DNA of 64,000 nucleotides from Fodinibacter sp963800505 (GCA_963800505.1 CAWDBL010000013.1:124001-188000), one strand, 5' to 3'. Shown: positions 1 to 8,730, counted from the first letter of the stretch. Program-made: numbers and translations. Notes: a model not told the origin generated them from the sequence alone.

Positions 1-75
1 TGCCTGCCCCCGCAGGCCCGCGAGCCGTACGAGCCGACCGACGAGGAGATCCGGCTCGCCACCCCGTCGAGCTGA
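1..75 (+). CDS. C-terminal end of an unidentified protein (5' end outside window)
   Basis: The first 24 codons read in frame 1 to a TGA at 73-75. Every sense codon ends in G or C, which matches the coding signature of this genome, so this is very likely the tail of a gene that begins before the window. The tail is acidic and proline-rich (PYEPTDEEIRLATPSS) and carries no motif I recognise. No function can be given. Confidence 0.6.
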   Translation, partial: CLPPQAREPYEPTDEEIRLATPSS

Positions 76-86
76 CCGTCCCCGAA

Positions 87-159
87 GCGACCGAAAGGTC
101 ACATCCGGGACGTCGACCGGTGCCTCCCGAGCGACCAGTTGGTCACATCCGCGACGTCG
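87..159. repeat. 29-bp imperfect direct repeat, two copies
   Basis: Positions 87-115 and 131-159 carry the same 29-base word with about five mismatches. The shared core is GGTCACATCC followed by GACGTCG. The start-to-start distance is 44 bases. It lies in the 221-base gap between the truncated first gene and the iron permease, upstream of the IdeR-like box. It could be a pair of regulator sites or remnants of a short tandem repeat. Confidence 0.45.
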
Positions 160-244
160 GCCCGTGGTGACCACTCGACAATGGCTCCGCCGGGCCGCGC
201 CCACCGTTCCGCAGGGCGGACCCGTATTTGACCTCGAGCCGCCA

Positions 245-278
245 TTAGGGTTACCTAAGTCAGGTAAGCCTTACCTGC
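245..278. promoter_or_regulatory. IdeR/DtxR-type iron box upstream of efeU
   Basis: Positions 262-276 form a perfect palindrome, AGGTAAG-C-CTTACCT. It matches 16 of 19 positions of the DtxR/IdeR consensus TWAGGTWAGSCTWACCTWA when aligned at 260-278. A second partial element, TTAGGGTTACCTAA, abuts it at 245-258. The site lies about 20 bases before the permease start, where a bound iron-loaded repressor would block transcription. Low-iron induction of the efe genes is inferred. Confidence 0.8.
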
Positions 279-296
279 ACCGGACGGAGCCGCGGG

Positions 297-1154
297 ATGT
301 TCGTCAGCAACGCCCTCATCGGGCTGCGTGAGGGCCTGGAGGCGGCACTCGTCGTCGTCATCCTGCTCGCGTTCCTGAAGAAGACCGACCGCACCTGGGG
401 CATCCGCTACGTCTGGGTCGGGGTCGGCACCGCGGTCGCCCTGTCGGTCGTGCTCGGAGCGACCCTCACCTACGGCACCCGGCAGCTCTCGTTCGAGGCC
501 CAGGAGCTGATCGGCGGCCTCGCGAGCATCATCGCCGTCGGGTTCGTCACCGCCATGGTCTTCTGGATGAAGTCCGCCGCCCGCAGCATCTCGGGCGAGC
601 TGAAGGGCAAGCTCGACCGCGCCCTCGACCTCGGCCCGCTCGCCGTGGCCCTGGTCGCCTTCCTCGGCGTCGGCCGCGAGGGCCTGGAGACCGCGATCTT
701 CTTCTACGCCACCGCCCAGGCCGCGGGCGCCGGCAACAACCTCCCGCTGCTCGGCTGGGTCGTCGGCTTCGCGGGTGCGGTGCTGATCGGCTGGCTCATC
801 TACCGCGGGGCCCTGAAGATCAACCTCGGCGCCTTCTTCAAGTGGACCGGCGTGGCGCTCATCCTGGTCGCGGGCGGCATCCTCTCCTACGGCATCCACG
901 ACCTGCAGGAGGCCGGCGTGCTGCCCGGCCTGAACACCCTCGCCTTCGACGTCTCCGGCACCATCGACCCGAGCAGCTGGTACGCCACCCTGCTCAAGGG
1001 CACGCTCAACTTCACCCCGGCCACCACCGTGCTGCAGGCCGTGGCGTGGGTGCTCTACGTCGGCACCGTCATGTTCTTCTTCCTGCGCCCCGGCAAGGCT
1101 CCCGTCACTGCGCCCGCCACCGCACCGGCGGTGCAGGAGTCGACCAGCGCCTGA
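297..1154 (+). CDS. efeU: EfeU/FTR1-family high-affinity iron permease
   Basis: This 285-residue integral membrane protein belongs to the FTR1/EfeU family, which moves iron across the cytoplasmic membrane. The two diagnostic REGLE iron-binding motifs (the family REXXE) are present at residues 11-15 and 127-131, in the first and fourth hydrophobic segments. About seven membrane segments can be seen. The length fits EfeU. It follows an IdeR-type box by about 20 bases and precedes a small EfeO-like lipoprotein on the same strand, so the two probably form one iron-repressed transcript. No EfeB peroxidase gene is next to it. Confidence 0.93.
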   Translation: MFVSNALIGLREGLEAALVVVILLAFLKKTDRTWGIRYVWVGVGTAVALSVVLGATLTYGTRQLSFEAQELIGGLASIIAVGFVTAMVFWMKSAARSISGELKGKLDRALDLGPLAVALVAFLGVGREGLETAIFFYATAQAAGAGNNLPLLGWVVGFAGAVLIGWLIYRGALKINLGAFFKWTGVALILVAGGILSYGIHDLQEAGVLPGLNTLAFDVSGTIDPSSWYATLLKGTLNFTPATTVLQAVAWVLYVGTVMFFFLRPGKAPVTAPATAPAVQESTSA

Positions 1155-1250
1155 CCGCCGTTCCCCCCGCGCCCCACCGGCGCCCATCCCCTCGACCCCG
1201 AACACCTTCCCCGATCCACCCTGCAACCCGACCTCACCCAGGAGCCTTCC

Positions 1251-1634
1251 GTGCGCCCCCGTTCCCTCCTCCTCACCGCCGCCCTCGCCGCCTCGGTGCT
1301 GGCCCTCACCGGCTGCGCCGGCAACGACGACGCCGAAGCCGGCTCCGGCGGCGCCGGCATCACCGTCGACGCCACCGACACCGCGTGCGAGCTCTCGGCC
1401 ACCACCGCGCCCGCCGGCCAGGTGAAGTTCACGGTGACGAACTCCGGCAGCAAGGTCAACGAGTTCTACGTCTACGGCGAGAACGACAAGGTGGTCGGCG
1501 AGGTCGAGAACATCTCGCCCGGGCTGACCCGTGACCTCGTCGTCGACCTGTCCGAGCCGGGTACCTACCAGAGCGCCTGCAAGCCGGGGATGGCCGGCGA
1601 CGGCATCCGCGCCGACTTCACGGTCACCGGGTAG
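1251..1634 (+). CDS. Short EfeO-like cupredoxin-domain lipoprotein
   Basis: A 127-residue secreted protein starting at a GTG preceded by AGGAG. It has a signal peptide ending in a lipobox (LALTGC, Cys22), a short Ser/Gly/Ala linker and one cupredoxin-like domain such as forms the N-terminus of EfeO; GTYQSACKPGM near the end resembles the metal-site loop. The C-terminal M75 peptidase-like domain of full EfeO is absent: the frame closes at a TAG directly inside a strong hairpin. It probably binds periplasmic-side iron or copper and hands it to EfeU. This is family inference; the metal is not determined here. Confidence 0.85.
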   Translation: MRPRSLLLTAALAASVLALTGCAGNDDAEAGSGGAGITVDATDTACELSATTAPAGQVKFTVTNSGSKVNEFYVYGENDKVVGEVENISPGLTRDLVVDLSEPGTYQSACKPGMAGDGIRADFTVTG

Positions 1635-1660
1635 CCGGGGCGGGGCACCCCGCCCCGGCT
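1633..1660 (+). terminator. Strong hairpin terminator after the efe genes
   Basis: AGCCGGGGCGGGG at 1633-1645 is the exact reverse complement of 1648-1660, giving a 12-13 bp all-GC stem. It begins in the stop codon of the EfeO-like gene. There is no following T tract, which is usual for terminators in high-GC actinobacteria. Confidence 0.7.
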
Positions 1661-1774
1661 CCGTGGCTGTCGGTGGCCGGCCATGGGTTCGCGCCATGAG
1701 GCCCGCGATCAGAAGGCTGGGGGTGCCGTCGGGACCCTGACGACGCCCACCGACCGACTCCGCCGCGCAGGGTC

Positions 1775-2257
1775 TCAGCTGCCGAAGGTCTCCATCAGCA
1801 CCTGGCGCTCGGCGTCGGTGAGGTTGGTGGCGATCAGGGTGCTGTGCATGTGCAGGCGTTCGCCCACCCGGTCGAGGTCACCCTCCTCGGTGACGACGAA
1901 GAGCGCCGAGGTGCCTGGGGTGACCTGCGTGCGGATCGTCTCGAGCTGCTCCTTGCTGATGCCGGCGCTGGCGGTCATCTTGCTCAGCGCCCCGATGCCG
2001 GCGCCCACCACCCCGCCGATCACCGGCACGAAGAAGAGCGCGCCGATCAGCACGCCCCACAGTGCGCCCCAGCCGCTGGCGTGCCAGCGCTCCTCGTGAC
2101 CCTCGTGCGTGACCGGCTTCGACGCGCCCTCCGGCCAGGTGACGACGGCATGGTCGACGATCTTCACGATGCCGTCGCGCTGGCACTGCTTGAGCGTCTC
2201 GGCGGCCTGCTCCGCGCCGTTCGGACCGTCGAACTTCCACACCGTGAACGCAGCCAT
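1775..2257 (-). CDS. DUF1269 family membrane-associated protein
   Basis: A 160-residue protein with an N-terminal ferredoxin-like segment, a central glycine-rich hydrophobic stretch at about residues 63-91 (WGALWGVLIGALFFVPVIGG), and a C-terminal part ending LMETFGS. This arrangement is typical of the DUF1269 family, whose function is unknown. The Gly-zipper-like centre may insert into or associate with the membrane. It stands alone, convergent with the efe genes and divergent from the next gene. Confidence 0.75.
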   Translation of the reverse strand: MAAFTVWKFDGPNGAEQAAETLKQCQRDGIVKIVDHAVVTWPEGASKPVTHEGHEERWHASGWGALWGVLIGALFFVPVIGGVVGAGIGALSKMTASAGISKEQLETIRTQVTPGTSALFVVTEEGDLDRVGERLHMHSTLIATNLTDAERQVLMETFGS

Positions 2258-2385
2258 CGAATCCTCCTTGACCCGCCGGCCCCCCGCCCGTCCGGAGGGA
2301 GGTCCGGTGCTTTGCCAGACCTTACCGCCGAGGTCGTCGGTAGCGAAGGGTGGAAAAGGGCCCCTCCTCGCGACAGGCTGTGCCC

Positions 2386-3816
2386 ATGACCATGCCGACG
2401 ACCTTCGTCCTGTTCGGTGCCACGGGCGACCTCGCCAAGCGCAAGCTCATCCCCGGGCTGCTGCACCTGTTCCAGTCCCGCCTCGTCGACGACCTGCGCA
2501 TCGTGGGCACCTCCCTCGACGAGATCTCCCCCGACGAGTTCCGCGACCTCGCGCTCGTCGCCATCCGCGAGCACAGCACCCGCGAGATGGGGGATACCGA
2601 CTGGCGCGAGTTCGCGCAGCGCCTCGACTTCGTACCCCTGTCGGCCGGCCCGCTGGCGCTCGGCGAGGCGGTCGAGCGGGCCGAGGAGCAGCTGCCCGGC
2701 GACCAGAACCAGCGGCTGCACTACCTGTCGGTGCCGCCGAAGGCAGCGCTCGCCGCGGTGCGCACCATCCTCGAGGCCGGCCTGGTGGTGCGCAGCCGGG
2801 TCGTGATGGAGAAGCCGTTCGGCACCGACTACGCGTCGGCGGTGGCGCTCAACGCGCAGCTGCACGAGGTCTTCGACGAGGAGCAGATCTTCCGGATCGA
2901 CCACTTCCTGGGCAAGGAGCCCGCGCAGAACATCCTCGCCTTCCGCTTCGCCAACGGGCTGTTCGAGCCGATCTGGCACCGCAACAACATCTCCCACGTC
3001 GAGATCGACGTGCCCGAGACCCTGGGCCTGACCCAGCGCGGCGACTTCTACGAGGCGACCGGCGCCTACCGCGACATGGTCGTGACGCACCTGTTCCAGA
3101 TCCTCGCGTTCACCGCCATGGAGCCGCCGACTTCGCTCGAGCCGGCCGCGATCAGCCGCGAGAAGAACAAGGTGTTCCGCTCGATGCAGCCGATCCAGCC
3201 CAGCGATGTCGTGCGCGGCCAGTACAGCGGCTACCACGACGAGCCGGGCGTGGCCCACGACTCCGAGACCGAGACGTTCGTCGCGCTGAAGTGCTTCGTC
3301 GACAACTGGCGCTGGGCCGGGGTGCCGTTCTACCTGCGCACCGGCAAGCGGATGGCCGAGGGCGCCCGGATCATCTCCATCGCGTTCCGCGAGCCCCCAC
3401 AGTCGATGTTCCCGCCGGGATCCGGCGTCGGCGACAACGGCCCGGACCACCTGACCTTCGACCTCGCCGACAAGTCGCGGATGTCGTTGTCCTTCTACGG
3501 GAAGCGGCCTGGCCCCGGGTTCCGCCTCGACAAGCTATCGATGCAGTTCTCGATGCAGGAGACGTCGTGGGCCGGTGCCGTGCTCGAGGCCTACGAGCGG
3601 CTCATCTACGACGCCGCGCGCGGCGACCGCACGCTGTTCACGTCGGCATCCGGCATCGAGCGGTTGTGGGGCATCTCCCAGCCGCTCATCGAGAACCCGC
3701 CCACCGTGCGCCCCTACGCGCAGGGCACCTGGGGGCCGAACCAGATCCACCAGCTGATCGCGCCGTACACCTGGCGGCTGCCGTTCGAGCGGCAGTGGCG
3801 CGAGCGCAAGTTCTGA
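2386..3816 (+). CDS. zwf: Glucose-6-phosphate 1-dehydrogenase
   Basis: This enzyme oxidises glucose 6-phosphate to 6-phosphogluconolactone with NADP, the first step of the pentose phosphate pathway. From ATG 2386 it has 476 residues. The Rossmann signature GATGDLAKRK is at residues 11-20, EKPFG at 142-146, and the active-site motif RIDHFLGKE at 170-178. The frame is open back to a GTG at 2350, but ATG 2386 places the GATGDL motif at the usual distance from the N-terminus. No opcA, tal, tkt or gnd lies next to it, so it is a stand-alone copy; other Zwf copies may exist elsewhere in the genome. Confidence 0.93.
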   Translation: MTMPTTFVLFGATGDLAKRKLIPGLLHLFQSRLVDDLRIVGTSLDEISPDEFRDLALVAIREHSTREMGDTDWREFAQRLDFVPLSAGPLALGEAVERAEEQLPGDQNQRLHYLSVPPKAALAAVRTILEAGLVVRSRVVMEKPFGTDYASAVALNAQLHEVFDEEQIFRIDHFLGKEPAQNILAFRFANGLFEPIWHRNNISHVEIDVPETLGLTQRGDFYEATGAYRDMVVTHLFQILAFTAMEPPTSLEPAAISREKNKVFRSMQPIQPSDVVRGQYSGYHDEPGVAHDSETETFVALKCFVDNWRWAGVPFYLRTGKRMAEGARIISIAFREPPQSMFPPGSGVGDNGPDHLTFDLADKSRMSLSFYGKRPGPGFRLDKLSMQFSMQETSWAGAVLEAYERLIYDAARGDRTLFTSASGIERLWGISQPLIENPPTVRPYAQGTWGPNQIHQLIAPYTWRLPFERQWRERKF

Positions 3817-3857
3817 CTTCTCGTCGGCAGGACTCAACCTTTCGGGCCCCGTCCCTG

Positions 3858-3959
3858 TTGAGGGGGCTCGGCGGCCTTCCGGTCCGACTGGGCCTGATCG
3901 ACGTCCAGGTCGACGGCGATGCCGTGCGCACAAGGTACCGGGTCGAGCCCGCGACCTGA
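3858..3959 (+). pseudogene. Possible remnant of the 3' end of a lost gene
   Basis: After zwf the same-strand frame ending at TGA 3957-3959 reads 33 codons whose third positions are almost all G or C and whose product (ending GDAVRTRYRVEPAT) looks like a real protein C-terminus. No start codon with a ribosome site is visible and the frame has no separate upstream gene. I read it as a decayed fragment, with low confidence; it could be chance in a GC-rich spacer. Confidence 0.28.
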
Positions 3960-3983
3960 GGCCCGCGTCACCCTCCGACCTGC

Positions 3984-5459
3984 TCAGCCGGCGTGGCCGG
4001 ATTCGGTCGGCTCGAGGGCCGCAGGGACGGCGTCGTAGAGGCGCTGGGCCTCGGCGGCGGAGCGCCCGATGGCGATCACCCCGATCGTCCCGTCGCGGTC
4101 CAGCGAAGGAAACATGTGCAGGACCACCCCTGCGCCTCGTACGTGGTCGAACGCGAGCCCAGCCGCGGCGAGCGAGGTGATGGCGTGGGTGGGTTCCATG
4201 CCGACCCATCGCGGCCCGCCGACGGAGTCGCTGGAGCGGTAGTAGCGGGGGCTGCCGTCCGCATCCGCGACCCACCGCGAGCCGCTCGAGTCGTAGGAGC
4301 CGGGCACGAGGTGCTGCAGCGCAGAGAACGAGTGGGTGGTGCCACCCTTGCGGAGGTTGAGGTCGACGGCGGCCAGGGCCCAGCCGTCTCCCTCTCGTCG
4401 AGCCACGAAGTCGACCGCGAGCCAGCCCAGGGCGCCGCGGCCGGCGAGCAGGCGGCCGACGGCTCCGGCCTGTTCGGCCAGTGCAGCGGCATACGACGGA
4501 TCGGCGGGAAACCTGCTGCCGGTGAAGACCTGACCGCTCGCCCCGCCAAGGACCTGCTCGTGGGTGGACAGGATCCGGACCTCCCCTCCGGGACGGATCT
4601 GCACCTGAGCGCTGGGGCTCGTCAGCTCGGGCCCGACCACCAGCTCCTCGACGACGCCACCATCCCGAAGGTCGCTGAGGAACCACGGCGGAAGGACGGC
4701 GTCGATACGCACAGCGAGCTCGGCGGTGGCCAGCAGGTGTCCGGTGTCGTCACGGGTCGACACAACCCAGTTGCCCTGTGCGGCACCGGAGTTGTCAAGC
4801 TTGATGACGACGCGGTCAATGAGTGGGTGGATCTTCCTCAGCGCTTCGACAGCGGCGGCGACCTCGGCGGCGTCGTGCACGTCCTCGACCCCCAGCGGCA
4901 CCGGGACCCCGGCCTCCCGGAACAGGCGGCGCGAAGCACTCTTGAAACCGAGGGGCCACAGCTCGTACGGACCCCCGTTGACGGGGGCACCGATCGCGAG
5001 AGCCACCGCCACCTCGGAGAAGGTGACATTCCACGGCTCGATGAACGCCGGGCCTCCCTCGACCTGCCGGCGCAGCTGCTCCACGAGCTCCGGGCGATCC
5101 AGGAGCTTCGAGGCGATGCCGCGGGCGCCGTCGTCCGGCACGACGAGGCAGCTGATGCGCCGTCGCGCGGCCGGCGGGGAGTCCGGCTGCGCCAGGTGCG
5201 CGTAGTAGTCGAGGACCGCGGTGGAGGGAGCGACGCTCGTGATGACGATGACCCGTGCTCCCGGTGTCCGACCGACCTGAAGGCCGTCGATCAGCCCGCG
5301 GTGCTCCAGCGCGGGCAGGTGCGAGGCGTGCTGCGTCAACAGGCGCTCCGGCATGCTGTGCGACGGCAGTGACACGACCACGTGGGGCTCCATCGACCCC
5401 GGTGCGTTCGCTTGGAGAGATGCGCCGAGCTGTTGCTGCAGGCCGGAGAAATCACTCAT
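3984..5459 (-). CDS. PGM1-related ATP-grasp peptide ligase
   Basis: A 491-residue cytoplasmic protein resembling the family annotated as peptide ligase PGM1-related, ATP-grasp enzymes named after the pheganomycin ligase. The N-terminal third (to about residue 170) is a pre-ATP-grasp domain. An ATP-grasp-like core follows, with VVIKLDNSGAAQGNWVV as the nucleotide-binding strand and loop, and GALGWLAVDFV and AVDLNLRKGGTTH as the acidic/Asn metal-binding region. Family members join carboxylates to amines using ATP. No peptide precursor or biosynthetic partner is adjacent, so the substrate is unknown. The start could also be at 5474. Confidence 0.75.
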   Translation of the reverse strand: MSDFSGLQQQLGASLQANAPGSMEPHVVVSLPSHSMPERLLTQHASHLPALEHRGLIDGLQVGRTPGARVIVITSVAPSTAVLDYYAHLAQPDSPPAARRRISCLVVPDDGARGIASKLLDRPELVEQLRRQVEGGPAFIEPWNVTFSEVAVALAIGAPVNGGPYELWPLGFKSASRRLFREAGVPVPLGVEDVHDAAEVAAAVEALRKIHPLIDRVVIKLDNSGAAQGNWVVSTRDDTGHLLATAELAVRIDAVLPPWFLSDLRDGGVVEELVVGPELTSPSAQVQIRPGGEVRILSTHEQVLGGASGQVFTGSRFPADPSYAAALAEQAGAVGRLLAGRGALGWLAVDFVARREGDGWALAAVDLNLRKGGTTHSFSALQHLVPGSYDSSGSRWVADADGSPRYYRSSDSVGGPRWVGMEPTHAITSLAAAGLAFDHVRGAGVVLHMFPSLDRDGTIGVIAIGRSAAEAQRLYDAVPAALEPTESGHAG

Positions 5460-5623
5460 CGGGCGACGGTACATACGGGCAACCCTGTCGCACCTGACAG
5501 GGGCAGAGTCCGCTGCGGGACGGCGAACCACGTCCTGCCGGTGTCGCGTGGTCCCACGAGGTACGTCTCTCGCCGGCCGCCATGACGACGACACCCACTG
5601 GGGCGCCGTCATCCGGATGCCGG

Positions 5624-6754
5624 TCAGGCGGCGGTCGCGCGCCCCGTCTCGGTGCGCACGATCAGCGCCGCTGGCTGCACCTCGACCTCGATGTGCGTCG
5701 CCTCTCCGATGATGTCCCCGTCGAGCTCGATCTTCTGCTCGTGGTCGACCCGGACGCCCATCGACTGGCAGCGGTAGCGGTCGAGGTTCTGGGTGGTGCG
5801 CTCGCTCTTGGTGAGCACCCGCAGGGCAACGGCCGCCCAGGCGGTGAGCCCCTTCGGCGCGATGACGGCGACGTCGAGGATGCCGTCGTCGGGCGAGGCG
5901 TCCGGCATCAGGTTGATTCCCCCGGTGAGCTTGCCGCAGTTGCCGACGAGCACGGTGCGCGCCCGCACGGTGCTGGGCTCCCCGCCGTCGACGGACAGCT
6001 GTGCCTTGAAGCGCTCGACGAGCAGGTGCTTCAGGCCGGCGGGCACGTAGGCCGTCCAGCCGATCTTCGCCTTGAGCTTCTCGGAGGTCTCGTCCATGAT
6101 CGCGGCGTCGAGCCCCAGGCCCGCCATCACCAGGAACGCGTGGCGGCGCAGCCCGGCGGACGACCCCTCGCCCACGTGCTCCTCGAGGTGCGCCTCGTCG
6201 GGGTTCAGCCGCATCCAGCCGACGTCGATGTGCCGGTTGCGCCCGGTGATGGCGACCTCGACCGACCTGGCGAGGTCGTCGGTGGGCATCTCGAGGTTGC
6301 GGGCGAGCAGGTTGCCGGTGCCGCCCGGGAGCAGGCCCATCGGCACGCCCGAGCCGACCATCTCCTGGGCCACGGCCCGCACGGTGCCGTCGCCGCCGAA
6401 GGCGCACACGACGTCGACCTTCTCCGCCAGCGCCTCGCGGGTCTGGCCGAAGCCGACGTCGTGCTCCGAGGTCTCGATGAACAGCGGCTCGTCCCAGTGG
6501 TGCTCCGAGCAGATCCGGGCGATCACCTCGTGCACGTCATCGCTGGTGCTGTCGAGCTTGGTGGGGTTGAGCACGACTGCCAGGCGCTTGCGCGGGGGCG
6601 CAGGGGTGTCGTCGGCGGTCCGGAAGCTGTCCCGCGCCGGGCGGCTCGACGACTTCGTGGCGCCGCTGCGCGAGGACAGCAGCAGCCAAAGCCCCACCAG
6701 CACGAGGACCACGGCGAAGGCGATGCCCACCCAGGACCACCATGCGTCTGACAC
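5624..6754 (-). CDS. Diacylglycerol/lipid kinase family protein
   Basis: A 376-residue protein of the DAGK/YegS family, which phosphorylates diacylglycerol or related lipids. One N-terminal membrane helix spans residues 7-27. The nucleotide-binding motifs GGDGT (120-124) and GGTGN (144-148) are intact. The frame is open upstream to 7150, but that stretch runs antisense to the next gene and lacks GC3 bias for this frame, so I use GTG 6754 (VSDAWWSW). It likely acts at the inner face of the membrane in lipid recycling; the exact lipid is unknown. Confidence 0.88.
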   Translation of the reverse strand: MSDAWWSWVGIAFAVVLVLVGLWLLLSSRSGATKSSSRPARDSFRTADDTPAPPRKRLAVVLNPTKLDSTSDDVHEVIARICSEHHWDEPLFIETSEHDVGFGQTREALAEKVDVVCAFGGDGTVRAVAQEMVGSGVPMGLLPGGTGNLLARNLEMPTDDLARSVEVAITGRNRHIDVGWMRLNPDEAHLEEHVGEGSSAGLRRHAFLVMAGLGLDAAIMDETSEKLKAKIGWTAYVPAGLKHLLVERFKAQLSVDGGEPSTVRARTVLVGNCGKLTGGINLMPDASPDDGILDVAVIAPKGLTAWAAVALRVLTKSERTTQNLDRYRCQSMGVRVDHEQKIELDGDIIGEATHIEVEVQPAALIVRTETGRATAA

Positions 6755-6824
6755 AGTGTGGAAGGTACAGCACCCTGCGCGGCTGCCCGGCGGCGACGGC
6801 CGTTTCGCTGCGTAGGCTGCCCGC

Positions 6825-7394
6825 ATGACCCCACCGCCGCCCGAGGAGCTCGCCGCCCCCGGGAACGCCACGATCGTCCCGGAGGACAAGGACTGGACCT
6901 GGACCCTGCGCGAGCGCTGCCCCGACTGCGGGTTCACGGCCGCCTCCGTCGAGGCCGCCGACATCGCCGGCCTGGTCACCGCGTTCACCGACCCGTGGCC
7001 CGCGGTGCTCCAGCGGCCGGATGCCGGTCGGCGCCCGTCGCCGTCGACGTGGTCACCGCTCGAGTACGCCTGCCACGTACGTGACGTGTGCCGGCTGTTC
7101 GAGGAGCGGCTCGCGCTGATGCTCACGCAGGAGTCGCCCACGTTCGCCAACTGGGACCAGGACGAGACTGCCGTCTCCGACGCGTACGGCGAGCAGGACC
7201 CGGCCGAGGTCGCCGTCGAGCTGCGTGCGGCCGGTGCATCGTTCGCCGTCGCCTACGCGCAGGTGCCGGACGGCGGATGGGGGCGCACCGGCATCCGCTC
7301 GAACGGGTCGGAGTTCACCGTGCTCACCCTGGGGCAGTACGGCCTGCACGACCTGCGCCACCACCTGTCGGACGTCGGGGTCGACCCCTCGTGA
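6825..7394 (+). CDS. DinB-family protein
   Basis: A 189-residue four-helix DinB-like protein. The characteristic EYACHVRDV segment and a second His-rich motif, HDLRHHL near the C-terminus, supply metal ligands in this superfamily. An N-terminal CPDCGF pair could bind metal but is not typical. DinB relatives include thiol-S-transferases and maleylpyruvate isomerases; the substrate here is unknown. Its TGA overlaps the GTG of the following antiporter, so the two are translationally coupled. Confidence 0.8.
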   Translation: MTPPPPEELAAPGNATIVPEDKDWTWTLRERCPDCGFTAASVEAADIAGLVTAFTDPWPAVLQRPDAGRRPSPSTWSPLEYACHVRDVCRLFEERLALMLTQESPTFANWDQDETAVSDAYGEQDPAEVAVELRAAGASFAVAYAQVPDGGWGRTGIRSNGSEFTVLTLGQYGLHDLRHHLSDVGVDPS

Positions 7395-8725
7395 AGCCCG
7401 AGCTGGTGTACCTCCTGCTCGGGGGGTCACTGCTCCTGGCTGCAGTGCTGCCCCAGCTGCTGCACCGCTGGGCCCTGTCCGCGCCGATCGTGCTCGTGGC
7501 CACGGGGATGGCGATCGGGCTGCTGCCGCCGCTGTCCGACGTCGAGCTCGACCCGGTCGCGGCCCGGCCGGTCATCGAGCACGTCACCGAGGTCACCGTG
7601 CTCGTGGCGCTGATGGGCGTCGGGCTGGCGCTCGACCGCCCGCTGCGGTGGCGCAGCCGGGAGTCGTGGCGCGCGTGGTCGCCGGCCTGGCGGCTGCTCG
7701 GCATCGCGATGCCGTTGACGATCGGCGGCGTCGCGCTGCTCGCGTGGGGGCCGCTGGGGGTCGCCGCGCCGGCCGCGCTGCTGCTGGGGGCGGCGCTGTC
7801 GCCGACCGACCCGGTGCTGGCGTCCGACGTGCAGGTCGAGGGCCCGACGCTCGAGGGCGACGCGGAGGAGATCGACGAGCACGACGAGGTGCGGTTCGCG
7901 CTGACCAGCGAGGCCGGGCTCAACGACGGGCTGGCTTTCCCGTTCGTCTACGCGGCGATCTTCCTCGCGACGCTCGGCCCGGTGTCGCAGTGGGGGTTCG
8001 GCTGGGTCGCCTGGGATCTCGTCGGCAAGGTCGTGGTGGGGGTGCTCGTCGGGACCGCGGTCGGGTACGGGATGGCGCGGCTCGCCTTCCGGGCGCCGGC
8101 CCAGTCACTGCGGCTCGCCGAGGTGGGGGAGCCGCTGCTCGCGCTGGCGGCGCTGTTGCTCGCCTACGGCGCCGCGGAGCTGTTCGGCGGTTACGGCTTC
8201 CTCGCGGTCTTCGCCTGCGCGCTGACCGTGCGGTCGGTGGAGCGGGACCACGACTACCACCGGCACATGCACGACGTCATCGCCCGGCTCGAGACGCTGC
8301 TGACCCTCGTGGTGCTGCTCGGCCTGGGCTTCGCCCTGACCAACGGCCTGCTCGCGAACCTCGAGTGGCGCGGGGTGCTCGTCGCCCTGGCCCTGGTCTT
8401 CGTCATCCGGCCGGTCGCGGGGTGGCTGTCGTTCCTCGGGCACCGCAGCCAGGTGGGGGCCATGGGGCTCGACCAACGCGAGCGCTGGGTCGTCGCGTTC
8501 TTCGGCGTGCGTGGGGTCGGCTCCATCTACTACATCGCCTACGCGGCCGGTGCCGCGACGTTCTCCGAGGAGCGCTGGCTCTGGTCGACGGTCGGCTTCA
8601 CGATCGCCTTGTCAGTGGTACTGCACGGCATCCTCGCGACGCCGGTGATGACCCGTCTCGACCGGCGGCGAGACGACGCCAGGCAGAACAGCGATGCGCG
8701 GCGAGGGGACCCTGCTCCACACTGA
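7391..8725 (+). CDS. Cation/proton antiporter (CPA1/NhaP type)
   Basis: A 444-residue membrane protein with about twelve hydrophobic segments. ALSPTDPVLASDVQV and SEAGLNDGLAFPF are the conserved ion-binding regions of the CPA1 Na+/H+ exchanger family. The GTG start at 7391 overlaps the upstream stop (GTGA). The family exports Na+ or K+ in exchange for protons and helps pH and salt homeostasis. Confidence 0.88.
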   Translation: MKPELVYLLLGGSLLLAAVLPQLLHRWALSAPIVLVATGMAIGLLPPLSDVELDPVAARPVIEHVTEVTVLVALMGVGLALDRPLRWRSRESWRAWSPAWRLLGIAMPLTIGGVALLAWGPLGVAAPAALLLGAALSPTDPVLASDVQVEGPTLEGDAEEIDEHDEVRFALTSEAGLNDGLAFPFVYAAIFLATLGPVSQWGFGWVAWDLVGKVVVGVLVGTAVGYGMARLAFRAPAQSLRLAEVGEPLLALAALLLAYGAAELFGGYGFLAVFACALTVRSVERDHDYHRHMHDVIARLETLLTLVVLLGLGFALTNGLLANLEWRGVLVALALVFVIRPVAGWLSFLGHRSQVGAMGLDQRERWVVAFFGVRGVGSIYYIAYAAGAATFSEERWLWSTVGFTIALSVVLHGILATPVMTRLDRRRDDARQNSDARRGDPAPH

Positions 8726-8730
8726 GCCGT

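Noticed and set aside
255..1697. 480-codon leftward open frame over the efe genes
   Set aside because: Antisense to efeU and the lipoprotein, with Gly/Glu/Arg-rich composition typical of high-GC shadows and no motif.
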